From positions 21,851,904 to 21,915,903 of the forward strand of contig OZ038436.1 in assembly GCA_964036275.1 (NCBI GenBank): 64,000 nt of DNA. Direction: 5' to 3'. Position numbers and translations under genes: made by a program. Of this stretch, positions 13,201-24,300 are shown piece by piece. Position 1 is the stretch's first letter; each line of letters begins with the position of its first letter. The notes beneath the pieces are model-generated. The model did no database searches. It saw only the letters and a list, made by a program, of their open reading frames with translations, and was not told the origin of the DNA. This DNA is from Litoditis marina. Lineage: Eukaryota; Nematoda; Chromadorea; Rhabditida; Rhabditidae.

Positions 13201-14023
13201 TGTTGGAGTACATAACCAATGTGAAACGAACGGCCAACGAAACAAAGAGTACCTGAACAACAAGCTCGATAATCAGGTGAGCAACTCTGAGTAAACTATA
13301 TACTTGAACGAGATCTTGATAAAATATACCTTTGAACTCCTTATAACCTTTTCGGGCAAATTCTTTATTTAACCCGGTATTTCGTTAACCCTAGCCGTTC
13401 ACCCTAGCCGTTAACCATTAACCGGGTTACTTGGTTAACCCTTTTGTTAACCACTTGGTAACCCTAAATTTGCCCCAAAAGACATTGTAGAAGAGGGTTA
13501 ACAAGTGGTTAACAAAAGGGTTAACCAGGTAACCCGGTTAAGGTTACCTGGTAGGGTTAACGAAATACCGCGTTCCTTGTGGAATTGGCCTTTCGAAGTA
13601 TGTGCTTGCAAAACTGAAGATTATTTTATTTTCAAGTATAGTAGATAATGAAGATAATTGAACCAGCACTAGAGAATATCTCGAATAGGATGGACAGAGA
13701 AAGTGTATAATTTCAATACTACTTGTGAAACGTACCTTTCCTTTGGTCCATGGTTGATGAGTGTCTGTTCTATTGGTGAACCACATTACGGAACCATAAA
13801 TGAGAGCCTAAAGAAATGACGTCGTAAAATATAATGAAAAACACGACGGTATACAAAAGACAAAAGTAAATGGAAAGATGTGTTTTCCAATAAAAATGAA
13901 TGGAGCAGATGATGAAAATTTAAAAATTTGAAGACGGGGAAGAATAAAATTAAACGGAATCGCAAGAAGCACTCGTAAACAACAGGCCGTTACATCGTTA
14001 CTCGGTCGCTCGTTGGATCGCAT
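10213..14023 (-). pseudogene. PIG-M copy B, truncated and internally deleted
   Basis: Near-identical to copy A: it lacks the last exon and the 14-codon WLANP segment, with all other exons in the same order. It differs from A by scattered substitutions and small indels, for example an extra short block in the fold-back element. Because it shares both lesions with copy A it is part of the same later duplication, not an independent loss. Function as PIG-M is unlikely. Confidence 0.85.
13371..13574. repeat. Fold-back element in PIG-M intron 2, copy B
   Basis: Same palindrome as at 6864-7054, with a short internal duplication (CCCTAGCCGTT repeated) and one changed base near the right end (CCGCGTTCC in place of CCGGGTTCC). 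Confidence 0.85.
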
Positions 14024-14309
14024 ATAATCGCATTCATTCAATAAACATTACATACAGTACTAAAAGTTTTGACTACTATCGTTTCCCGAAACACAAAAGA
14101 TAGAGAATAGTTTTTATTCACCAAGTCGAAGAAGCCCGACTAGTAGACAAAAAGTAGCCCGTTTTTAGTTGGATCACGTGAAAAACACCGAATTTGCATC
14201 AAAAACAGACAAATTGAAACGTTGCCCGATCTAAAAAAAAACTGGCTATTCAAACACTGATGTATAGCGCTATTCAACATGGAAAAAGCCTAGTGTAACA
14301 AAAACTAAC

Positions 14310-14386
14310 CGGCAAAGATCAATCTCTGCTGATCGGGAGGGATTCCTTCCTTGTCCTGGATTTTGGGCTTGACATTCTCAATGGCT
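14310..14386 (-). pseudogene. Ubiquitin exon fragment B fused to satellite
   Basis: Same 25-codon ubiquitin fragment as at 7790-7866, with the same A28P change, donor and junction to the satellite motif. It is part of the duplicated block. Confidence 0.85.
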
Positions 14387-15567
14387 CGTGACTCGTGATA
14401 GCTCGTGACTTGCATCACAGCGGGAAGCTTGAAGTAAAATGTGGACCTGCGGCTATTACCCCAGATCCGGCGTTCTAGTGTCGGCGACTGTTCCCTTGCG
14501 GTACTAAGAGTATATCCTCCACCCAAACACTCGTTGCTTAACCCGCGTCTAGCTCGTGACTTGCATCACAGCGGGAAGCTTGAAGTAAACTGTGAACCTG
14601 CGGTTATTACCCCAGATCCGGCGTTCTAGTGTCGGCGACTGTTCCCTTGCGGTACTAAGAGTATATCCTCCACCCAAACACTCGTTGCTTAACCCGCGTC
14701 TAGCTCGTGACTTGTATCACAGCGGGAAGCTTGAAGAAAACTGTGGACCTGCGGCTATTACCCCAGATCCGGCGTTCTAGTGTCGGCGACTGTTCCCTTG
14801 CGGTACTAAGAGTATATCCTCCACCCAAACACTCGTTGCTTAACCCGCGTCTAGCTCGTGACTTGCATCACAGCGGGAAGCTTGAAGAAAACTGTGGACC
14901 TGCGGCTATTACCCCAGATCCGGCGTTCTAGTGCCGGCGACTGTTCCCTTGCGGTACTAAGAGTATATCCTCCACCCAAACACTCGTTGCTTAACCCGCG
15001 TCTAGCTCGTGACTTGCATCACAGCGGGAAGCTTGAAGTAAACTGTGGACCTGCGGCTATTACCCCAGATCCGGTGTTCTAGTGTAGGCGACTGTTCCCT
15101 TGCGGTACTAAGAGTATATCCTCCACCCAAACACTCGTTGCTTAACCCGCGTCTAGCTCGTGACTTGCATCACAGCGGGAAGCTTGAAGTAAACTGTGGA
15201 CCTGCGGCTATTACCCCAGATCCGGTGTTCTAGTGTCGGCGACTGTTCCCTTGCGGTACTAAGAGTATATCCTCCACCCAAACACTCGTTGCTTAACCCG
15301 CGTCTAGCTCGTGACTTGCATCACAGCGGGAAGCTTGAATTAAACTGTGGACCTGCGGCTATTACCCCAGATCCGGTGTTCTAGTGTCGGCGACTGTTCC
15401 CTTGCGGTACTAAGAGTATATCCTCCACCCAAACACTCGTTGCTTAACCCGCGTCTAGCTCGTGACTTGCATCACAGCGGGAAGCTTGAATTAAACTGTG
15501 GACCTGCGGCTATTACCCCAGATCCGACGTTGTAGTGTCGGCATAGCTCGTGACTTGCATCACAGCG
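14385..15567. repeat. 151-bp satellite, array 3 (about 8 units)
   Basis: Third array of the same unit. On the right it ends in the intron after DPH5 exon 2 of the rightmost duplication unit, where GCTCGTGACTTGCATCACAG is followed by DPH5 intron sequence. Some units carry GAAGAAAACTG, also seen once in array 1. Confidence 0.95.
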
Positions 15568-15629
15568 GTATGTTAGTGAGTGAAACGCCAACAATCCTAA
15601 GTCATTCAGAACAGTATTTGTATAGATAC

Positions 15630-16147
15630 CTGCATTTTGCTCGACCGTGGTACGATCAGCCTCCAGTACTTCGCGACCATAAAACTCCTCCAGCTTTGAC
15701 TTATCCAGCCCATAACAGAGGATACTGGTATACGCCTCCAGATAGACGCGGCTGCATTTCCTAAACGGAAACTGTTCAGAAGAAAGAGCCGTAATTGAGC
15801 CATACATTCATCTCCAGGCATTGTGAACAAAACCATGTATAAATGAGAAAAGGTCTAACCGAGGAGACTAGTCAAAAACACCCTTTTTGCATTTGCTGTG
15901 GCTTTTGCTTATTCCCTCACTCGTCGTCGCATTTTACTGAAGCTCCCACTAGGATTTGTATTGGATCTCTATAGCATACTAAACCAACTAAATTTGAAAC
16001 CTTGACAGCTTTGCAAAATGGTCCACTTTCGTACTTATTCACCGTTTTCGTATTTTGTTTCGTAGTATCTTACCTGACTGCGCTCAGTTCTTTGACCGTA
16101 ATGTCCTCGACGTCGCCCAGGCCGAGACCGATTAGGTAGAACACCAT
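15630..16147 (-). CDS. dph-5: Diphthine methyl ester synthase, exons 1-2 (truncated)
   Basis: DPH5 uses S-adenosylmethionine to methylate the diphthamide precursor on a histidine of elongation factor 2 in the cytosol. Exon 1 (16074-16147) starts [18 protein letters not shown], the glycine-rich N-terminal strand of the family. Exon 2 (15630-15760) continues [12 protein letters not shown] and [14 protein letters not shown]; phases 2 and 1 join cleanly. These 68 residues cover about a quarter of a normal ~280-residue protein. The next exon is not seen: the intron enters satellite array 3, then copies B and A. Either the gene is broken, or intron 2 now spans at least 15 kb and the rest lies beyond the left edge. 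PIG-M is about 420 bp upstream on the same strand, consistent with an operon. Confidence 0.8.
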
Positions 16148-16301
16148 CGGAGCAACCCAAAATAATATGATTTAATAATTTCACTAATTAAATACAACAA
16201 TAACGTGAAAGAAAGACAATATACTTCAACTAATTCATAGATATAAATGAAACTGGCTTCAACCATGCAGTACATATAACGCTGAAACAGATAAATTATT
16301 C

Positions 16302-16307
16302 TTTATT
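16302..16307 (-). terminator. Possible poly(A) signal of PIG-M
   Basis: AATAAA on the minus strand, about 260 bp after the PIG-M stop and 155 bp before the DPH5 ATG. The placement would suit a nematode operon with trans-splicing to the downstream gene. Confidence 0.35.
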
Positions 16308-16566
16308 AGAGACCAAGTGTTAACGAATCACCCGTCAAGATTAAGAGCAAAACACAGGGAAATGAACAACCCGAGAATACACAGTAATAAATAGATAATT
16401 ATTGATAAAAAATAGATATCAAACCATCCCACGCCAAATTAGAATTAAAATACCGTGTGTGCCTTTTCCAATTTGTAGATATTAGGTTCGTTTGGTTTAA
16501 CTTAGCGTGGAATGGTTCGAGACTTGCTGACAAAAACACTCAATGCATACATACAACAAATTGAGC

Positions 16567-19500
16567 CTAGTTAGATTTGATCTTAAAAGAAGGCCGATAA
16601 GACTGAATAAGGCAACGACAAATGTAGCAGTTTGCTACTAGAAACACTAAGGAAGATAGCCAAATCATCTCGAACACTGCCATTCCTTGGAACTCGAAGA
16701 GATACGCGAACAGTAGCCATAGTCCCTGGGCACCGAACCAGGTTCCAATCAGACGGAGAGAATCGAAACGAGACATCTGAAGATTAGTCAATTGTCACAC
16801 GTCATGACTATACTTCACGTTCACTATACTTCACTTTTCGGAACCATGAACAGTCCTCACCATCAAAATCAATGCTACGTGGTAAACTATAGGTTTTGAC
16901 AATAGTGAAGTGAAACAGATCATTTTGCATGCTGTTTTCTCAGCTTCCTGTTAAATGTCTCCACCTTAATAACTCTTGTGAAACAAGAAAATTCGTCGAC
17001 TCACCTCTAAATTTGCGGCAACAAGTGGTAGGAAAACGATATACCAAATGAAATACTGGCTCGTGCACACCTTATTGAAGGAAACAAACATAAAGGTGGA
17101 AAGGAGCCAACAAAAGGGTAGGTCATAGGAGAATCTGAAATAAAACTCCTCACAATGTCATAAAACAATGTGAATACTCGACCACTAAAACTCTCTAAAA
17201 ACGTATCTAAATGTGAACGGTGATACTCGCGGAGAAACACTTACAAAGGTTGTATCGATTTGACATAACGAATAACACACCTGAAATACTTGCTCTACAG
17301 ATATTGTTCAAATAGGCATTCAATAGCTCCCCCTCTCACTGGCATTTTTTACAAAGGGAAAAAGGCTGGGCAGAACAGAGAAAGAATGAGAAACGAACCT
17401 GAGAGCGAAGTATGCCACCGAAATCAATTGTGGAACGAAGGCCACAAACCCGATTAGCTTCGATAGCCACTCGTTGTTCTAAAACGTATACAGCTACAGG
17501 AAACGGGGCAGTTATGAATAAAACGAAAAACCGCGTACAGTCTGTCTGAGGTCTGATCCAAATTCGAAAGTGGTTAACTAGGCCTCTGAATGAAGTGATT
17601 ACTTTTCTCGTTTATAGAAAGTAAGTCCAACCAAAGTCGCCTAATTTAACAGTTACTTACTTAACGTGGAAAAGTAAGTAAGTTGGTGAATAAGTGACCA
17701 CTAGAACATGTACACCGCCAAAAAAACTTGTGAAAACCACTGACCTGAACAAGATAGAGTGGTAGATAGTAAATGGAGAAGTTGTGCCGAATATCTCGTC
17801 GTCTGACATGATAAAACAGGAACTCATCGAGAAATTGGTCTCCGTAGATGAGATATAGGAAAGACACAACTGACACAAACGCGAATAGACTGATCTGGAA
17901 ACAAATTAGTTGAGACTGTGACTAGGGCAAGTAGATGCAAACTGGAATTTGTACAGAATTAATACTTATACATTTCAATGTCAACTGCTATATTTATGAA
18001 AACCCTTCACTTGCTTTCCAAACCCAACCAAGAAAAACCCATCCTCGTGCAAATCGCAAATCTTTTTCGTTATAAAATAGAAATGCAAATGCTCTTCTTA
18101 TGATTCAAAGAGAATATCTGAATATGTGAAAATATAGTATGTTACTCACCAGAACGAAAGCAAAGCCCCTCGGATTGAAAATCAACGATTTAATCTTGGC
18201 AATAGCCCCATTTGACTCCGACATTTTCGATAAGTATATAAAAATTGATGGAAAATATATAAGTGGATAAATCTTCAGATGGACTGCTAACGCTCCGTGC
18301 ACAATCGCTGCCAGTAACCACTGAAATCAGATAACATGAGACATCTAGCAATAAAATTAATCCAACTTTTTCAGGCGGAATACCATAAAATAGAATCTCA
18401 AATTCCCAAGCTTTTGATCGGACAGAGGGCCGATTCTACATCTGACTGAAATAGTGACCTGTTTTGAAGACAGAAACTCAATACACAAAACCAACCTTGT
18501 CCTTTTGTAGAAGATACAACGTCAGCAAAACAGCTGCGCACACGAGACAATCGGCATTCCCTCTTGAAAATGGAACGCGTTATTTTTTGATACTTATTCA
18601 CAGACTACGAAACTTTGCGTAATGTCCATTCAAAATAGTCACTTGGAAACTTTTTGACTATAAATTGACTTTGAATGGTAGAATATCGAACTTGCTTCAT
18701 TAAACGTTTACAATATATGTAACAGAAATCGGTAAATCTCACCTTGCCGAAATGATGGCCGTTAGAGGATTGGCGAGCCAGAAAAAAACTACAGGGAATA
18801 TAGAAGGATCGACTTCTTCTTCAGCTAGATCCGGTTCGCCCTCTTTCTTTCTTTAACAAAAATATGTATCAGTGCATACCAATTCTTTAGGTAAAAACAT
18901 TCACTAGTGTTTGGTTCTGGGAAAAAGCGAATATTTTCGACTGATATCTTTTATTTGGAGGGAATGAAAGTTTTGATCAAAACAGGTTTAGCCGCCTCTC
19001 TGGCTAGGTCAGCTAGGTGTTTAACAGAAGAAAAAAGACTAACCACACACTATTAAAACTCACTCCGTCACGGCGCTTGTTGTTCTGGAGTTTGAAATTA
19101 TTTCAAAGCAAAGATAGCCGACAAATATGTCGAAGAAGCAGAAGAGAAACTTTCCTGGAAGTAATAATAAACTACAAGGCCAATAACACTAAGGCTGTAC
19201 ACGTATAGCGTATAGACACCCAATTTCATTAGATGAAGATAACTGAATACTAAATGATCACGGAACGAGTTAACTTATATCATCGTGATAACAAGTCAGC
19301 ATGTGTTGAGGAGAAAACAGTAAATGAAACTTCTTAAAAACATACCAAAATCACGCCATTTCTCGTTTGGAACCAACATCCAAGCCAAGACAGGGGTATA
19401 CCTAAAAACATTTCACTTTCACGCTAAAAATACATCAGCACCGGGACAAAGAACCGAACTAAACTCCTATCTAAACTCAGGAGGCTTATTATTTTTTTGT

Positions 19501-20826
19501 TTAATAATAATACTCAAAGACGCAGGAGTGTCTTTGAGCTTTGAGTTGTATGTATGAAAGTTTTAACATTTTGAAAACTCGCAAAAAAGATATTTGGCAA
19601 TTCGCATTGATTACTTTTACTACAGTTTCTCAGAGAATTGAGAATACATGAATCATAGTGAGAAGGTTTAGGTCTTCACCTATAAGTCGCCCGTTCGAAC
19701 GGACTACGTCCTTCGTAGACATGGTGAGCAGCATCGCTAAACACATGATAATCGATATCAGTGAAATTCACCTGAAAAGTCGACTATCACTCCTGTATAT
19801 ACTAAATATGAAACCGATCACCTGATTAAACTAGATAGAAACAAATGGGTTAGTGCACTTAGACTGTCTCACTCTCCTGATCTACACGCTCTCTCGCATC
19901 TCCCTGATGAACGCATTATCTTGCATATCTCGGATGTACATGTACATCTATACGTATCTATACTATCCAACAACCCAGTCTGGTGAGAAAACTCACGTTG
20001 AACACGTAGTCATGAATGTTGGAGTACATAACCAATGTGAAACGAACGGCCAACGAAACAAAGAGTACCTGAACAACAAGCTCGATAATCAGGTGAGCAA
20101 CTCTGAGTAAACTATATACTTGAACGAGATCTTGATAAAATATACCTTTGAACTCCTTATAACCTTTTCGGGTAAATTCTTCATTTAACCCGGTATTTCG
20201 TTAACCCTAGCCGTTAACCATTAACCGGGTTACTTGGTTAACCCCTTTGTTAACCACTTGGTAACCCTAAATTTGCCCCAAAAGACATTGTAGAAGAGGG
20301 TTAACAAGTGGTTAACAAAAGGGTTAACCAGGTAACCCGGTTAAGGTTACCTGGTAGGGTTAACGAAATACCGGGTTCCTTGTGGAATTGGCCTTTCGAA
20401 GTATGTGCTTGCAAAACTGAAGATTATTTTATTTTCAAGTATAGTAGATAATGAAGATAATTGAACCAGCACTAGAGAATATCTCGAATAGGATGGACAG
20501 AGAACGTGTATAATTTCAATACTACTTGTGAAACGTACCTTTCCTTTGGTCCATGGTTGATGAGTGTCTGTTCTATTGGTGAACCACATTACGGAACCAT
20601 AAATGAGAGCCTAAAGAAATGACGTCGTAAAATATAATGAAAAACACGACGGTATACAAAAGACAAAAGTAAATGGAAAGATCTGTTTTCCAATAAAAAT
20701 GAATGGAGCAGATGATCAAAATTTAAAAATTTGAAGACGGGGAAGAATAAAATTAAACGGAATCGCAAGAAGCACTCGTAAACAACAGGCCGTTACATCG
20801 TTACTCGGTCGCTCGTTGGATCGCAT
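16567..20826 (-). CDS. pigm-1: GPI mannosyltransferase 1 (PIG-M), intact copy
   Basis: PIG-M adds the first alpha-1,4-mannose to GlcN-PI in the ER during GPI-anchor synthesis. Twelve exons join in frame to 425 aa (human PIG-M is about that size): 20776-20826, 20539-20610, 19680-19771, 19346-19401, 19064-19154, 18743-18850, 18496-18562, 18150-18320, 17745-17894, 17399-17478, 17005-17134, 16567-16776. Visible family motifs are [13 protein letters not shown] with the DxD-type aspartates 46/48, [63 protein letters not shown] and LFEFQG. It is polytopic throughout. The start is the first in-frame ATG after a stop; the first donor (GTGCTT) is weak, so the N-terminal 17 residues are the least certain. 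This is the only copy with the WLANP segment and the last exon. Confidence 0.93.
20186..20377. repeat. Fold-back element in PIG-M intron 2, copy C
   Basis: Same palindrome as in copies A and B, in the intron between 19772 and 20538 of the intact gene. It would form a long hairpin in the pre-mRNA. Confidence 0.85.
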
Positions 20827-21391
20827 ATAGTCGCATTCATTCAATAAACATTACATACAGTACTCGATGAAATTATTAATTTGCCACTTCTCACAGTGAA
20901 TTCTGTAGTTTCATATGAGAACCTCAACCACTATTCAATTGAGATTGAATAAAAGTTTTGACTACTATTGTTTCCCGAAACACAAAAGAGAATAGTTTTT
21001 ATTCACCAAGTCCGAGCTACGAACTGAGTGAACTGTAGTTTTCAGGGTTTTATTTCAGTCTTTAGAGAGAACACAAGTCTCTAGTTCTGAATCAGAGTGT
21101 CACAACTGTTACAACCCCGTTGTAGTTTCATCAACGCGAAGATTTTTTCAGAAGAGTTCCAAATTATTACTCAGGAACAGAAAGATCAAACCACAAACAT
21201 CATATCAGAGCAAAGCTTGAAGTGGCCATATCTGAGAATCGTGTTAGAATTTGTGTTTTTGTTCAACGTTGTTTTGTTCAGCTTCAACTTTCAACACAAA
21301 TATCACATTTACCGTTTGTCAAACAACTTTATTCAAGAAAGACATCTATTTCATGGACTTATTGTTCATTTACTTTATCCAGAAAATACGT
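20827..21391. other. Intergenic, upstream of PIG-M
   Basis: No convincing gene. Compared with copies A/B this copy carries an extra block of about 85 bp near 20865-20952 (CGATGAAATTATTAATTTGC onward). Homology to A/B ends near 21010, at CACCAAGTC, where the ubiquitin/satellite side of the A/B units begins. A 108-codon plus-strand frame (21097-21423) overlaps the phosphatase 3' end and looks non-coding. Confidence 0.5.
21328..21333 (-). terminator. Poly(A) signal of the phosphatase-like gene
   Basis: AATAAA on the minus strand about 59 bp after the stop at 21392; this supports the 3' end of that gene model. Confidence 0.6.
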
Positions 21392-24300
21392 CTATTTCAT
21401 GGAATTTAGATAGGCTTCCTTGATCTCCTTGGCCTTTGTCTTTGACTCCTCGATGGGAATCCAGGTGAGAAGACCGGCACAACGGAAGGCCGCGGCGAAG
21501 GTGACACTGAAGTAGAGACGGCTGGCAAGGGCACCCGGGCGCAGTCTGAATCAACCAATACTTGTAGATCAATATCAATCAATACTTGTAATTCAATGTT
21601 AATCAATACAGACGGCTGACAAGGGCACCCGGACGCAGTCTGAAGCAATCAATATGATCGGTGTGGATCAATATCAGTCAATACTTGTAGATCGATATCA
21701 ATCATGAGACGGCTGGCAAGAACATCTGGACGCAGTTTACAATCAATATCAATCAATATCAATCGATGTATGAAAAAAGTGAAGATCAATGGTCAACATC
21801 AATGGAAATATATGAAAAATAAGATGAATATGGGTAGACAGAGAGGGAAACGACCGAGAACGAGAGGGGAGAAAGAAGCAGAGGGAGTGACAACAAGAGA
21901 GAGAGAGAAAGAGAGAGAAATAGAGAGAGAATATACCTGGAGATCTTCTTGGCCAGATCCTCGACATCGAAACAGTCTCTTTTCTCGATATCCTTCGTCA
22001 GAATCGTCAAAACCCAGACGGCACAGGTTCTGGAATGCTATTTCTATTGAATTGTTTCTATTAAAATGAAATACAAGTAAACTGGACTAAACTAGTGTAG
22101 GGAAGAATGTGTATTTTCGGTTCCTTGTATAGTCTGTTCCACCAATCGATGTCTTTCTACAGTAATCCGTGAAATATTCAGGAGAATTTTTCTAATGAAT
22201 AGTTCACCAATCCGGCTTCAAACTCCCATGGTTTGTAGTAGTAAACGTTCAGAAGGCTCTACCAAAATCTAGAGAAAATCCAAAAACACCAACACAGTGA
22301 ACGTTGACTTGAAAGTTTGACCAGATTACTGTAGAAGGTTATAAGTGGGTGAAACAAACTATATGTGACGTCCATTCAGTTCTAGTGTATTATCTAACAG
22401 AAATAGACTATTTCTACGAAACTTCACAGTACACACTATCACTTTCAATTGACAGTTTTCATCTGCAATCAAAAAAATTTTAGGCAATCTTTGTGATAGA
22501 GAATCAGACATGAATGAAAAACTGTGTAAGCCTTACATCAACACAGTGAACATGAGCTCAAACATTCGTCAGTCTACTGTAGAAGTCTGAGTGGGAATGA
22601 AAAATACTACACCTTCCAACTCCATCCGTCCCCTGAATGATGACGGGCGGTTGGAAAGAATCGAGACTCTTGCGAGCCAGCTGAAATGTTATTATATCAT
22701 TATAACATTATTATGTTATTATAGGGTGGTGACCAATTCTGCGTAGTAGTAGACACACGCCATACTTTCAGAAATTTGTTCGAAAAACCACGAGATGAAA
22801 CTACAAAAAAAAACTGCGGGATTGAGCAACATACACCGTATGGGCTTGCTTTAAAAAGAGATAGCCTTTACAATTAAAACCGACTGAAGATAAATCTCAA
22901 TCAATAGTCAATTAACTATTTCCTTCCACATCATTTTGTGAAACTTTTATGTTTTATGGTTGAGTTTCATTTATAAGTCGCACAATGATCACTACGATAA
23001 TTTTCAGGAAAATTGCACACATGTTTTCATTCTCCCACCACTCTACGCTTTCCACTCGTTGAGAAAGACGACTATTCTATTCCTAATTCTGAGAGCTGAA
23101 CTACAGCCAATAGCAGAGCGGACGGGTAAAGGCGACGACCGGGGGACGAGGCTTGACAAAATAATTGAAAGTAAAATCATAATTATCAGTACTGAGGTGA
23201 CTACAATCACTAGTAGTACCATATGAACGGATTTAGTTAGCACAATGTGAGCCGCAGAACCAATATATGTGTCCTTCTACCAGATTGTCACACCCTCGTC
23301 CCCTTTACCCCTTGTCCCCGGTCGTCCCCTTTGCTATTTATCTTGAACTATTCGGTGGCAGGGTCCACGTAAGGACGTAATGAAGAGAAAGACCATACTC
23401 ACCTGTACCTCCTTCTTTGATAGATAATGGATAAAGTGAGCGAGAACATCTATATCCGGCCAGGTGTCGGGAGCCCATTCAAAATGAATCAAAGTGACCT
23501 GCAACAAACAATAATTACAAACGAATGAACAAACATGTTAGGACTATCGCTTTTTGTGACCACGACGAAAGGTTGACACAGGGAGTGACAAAACAACAAT
23601 TATAGTCTGATCTCGATACATGCCGTAACTCGCAAATTTCGACCAAAAACCAACGGTATCAAACTACAAGCACAGCGGGATATATAGTGAGTGCCAAATT
23701 TATAAATGAGCACATGGCGAGCACTCTTCGGAATCGAATACATGTGTGCGTACAAAGCGGAAAGTGAGATATACAGTACCTTTCCGCCTTTCCGTTGGCA
23801 TCGACTATAGCCACTACACCGTATAGGCATGTTGCGAAAAGTGCAAACCCTATAACTACTACCTATCTATACACATCATGCTATCGATTTTTTAAACGCA
23901 GATGAAAAGGTTGTAGACTCACGGTTCTCGGCTTGTCCGGTTCCTCTGCCTCACCCTCGCTGTCGGTTGATCTCTGAAAACCAATATCATCAAATTGAGA
24001 AGAATCGATTTAGTAAAAGTGTAAGACTTAATCAATGTAAGCAGTGACGTTCTTCTTCTTCGGTTTATTTTGATCTCAATGTACGGCATAACATGCACCG
24101 GGATGAAACTACAAACACAGTCAGGTAGAGGTAGCACGAGATACAACGAATAGATCATGAGATCAAAGGTCAAAATGCAACGAACGTCTTTTTTGTCCTT
24201 GGACGTGGTCTCAGCGTCATCTGTACATTGAAGTGCCAGTTCGTACACGGTGAATCCCTTCTGGTCGGACTTCTTCACCGTTTTCACAGTGACACGGTCA

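Noticed and set aside
21704..22069. 121-codon plus frame opposite the phosphatase exon 10
   Set aside because: Arg/Glu-rich frame from the GAGA tract; the minus strand carries the phased PTP exon.
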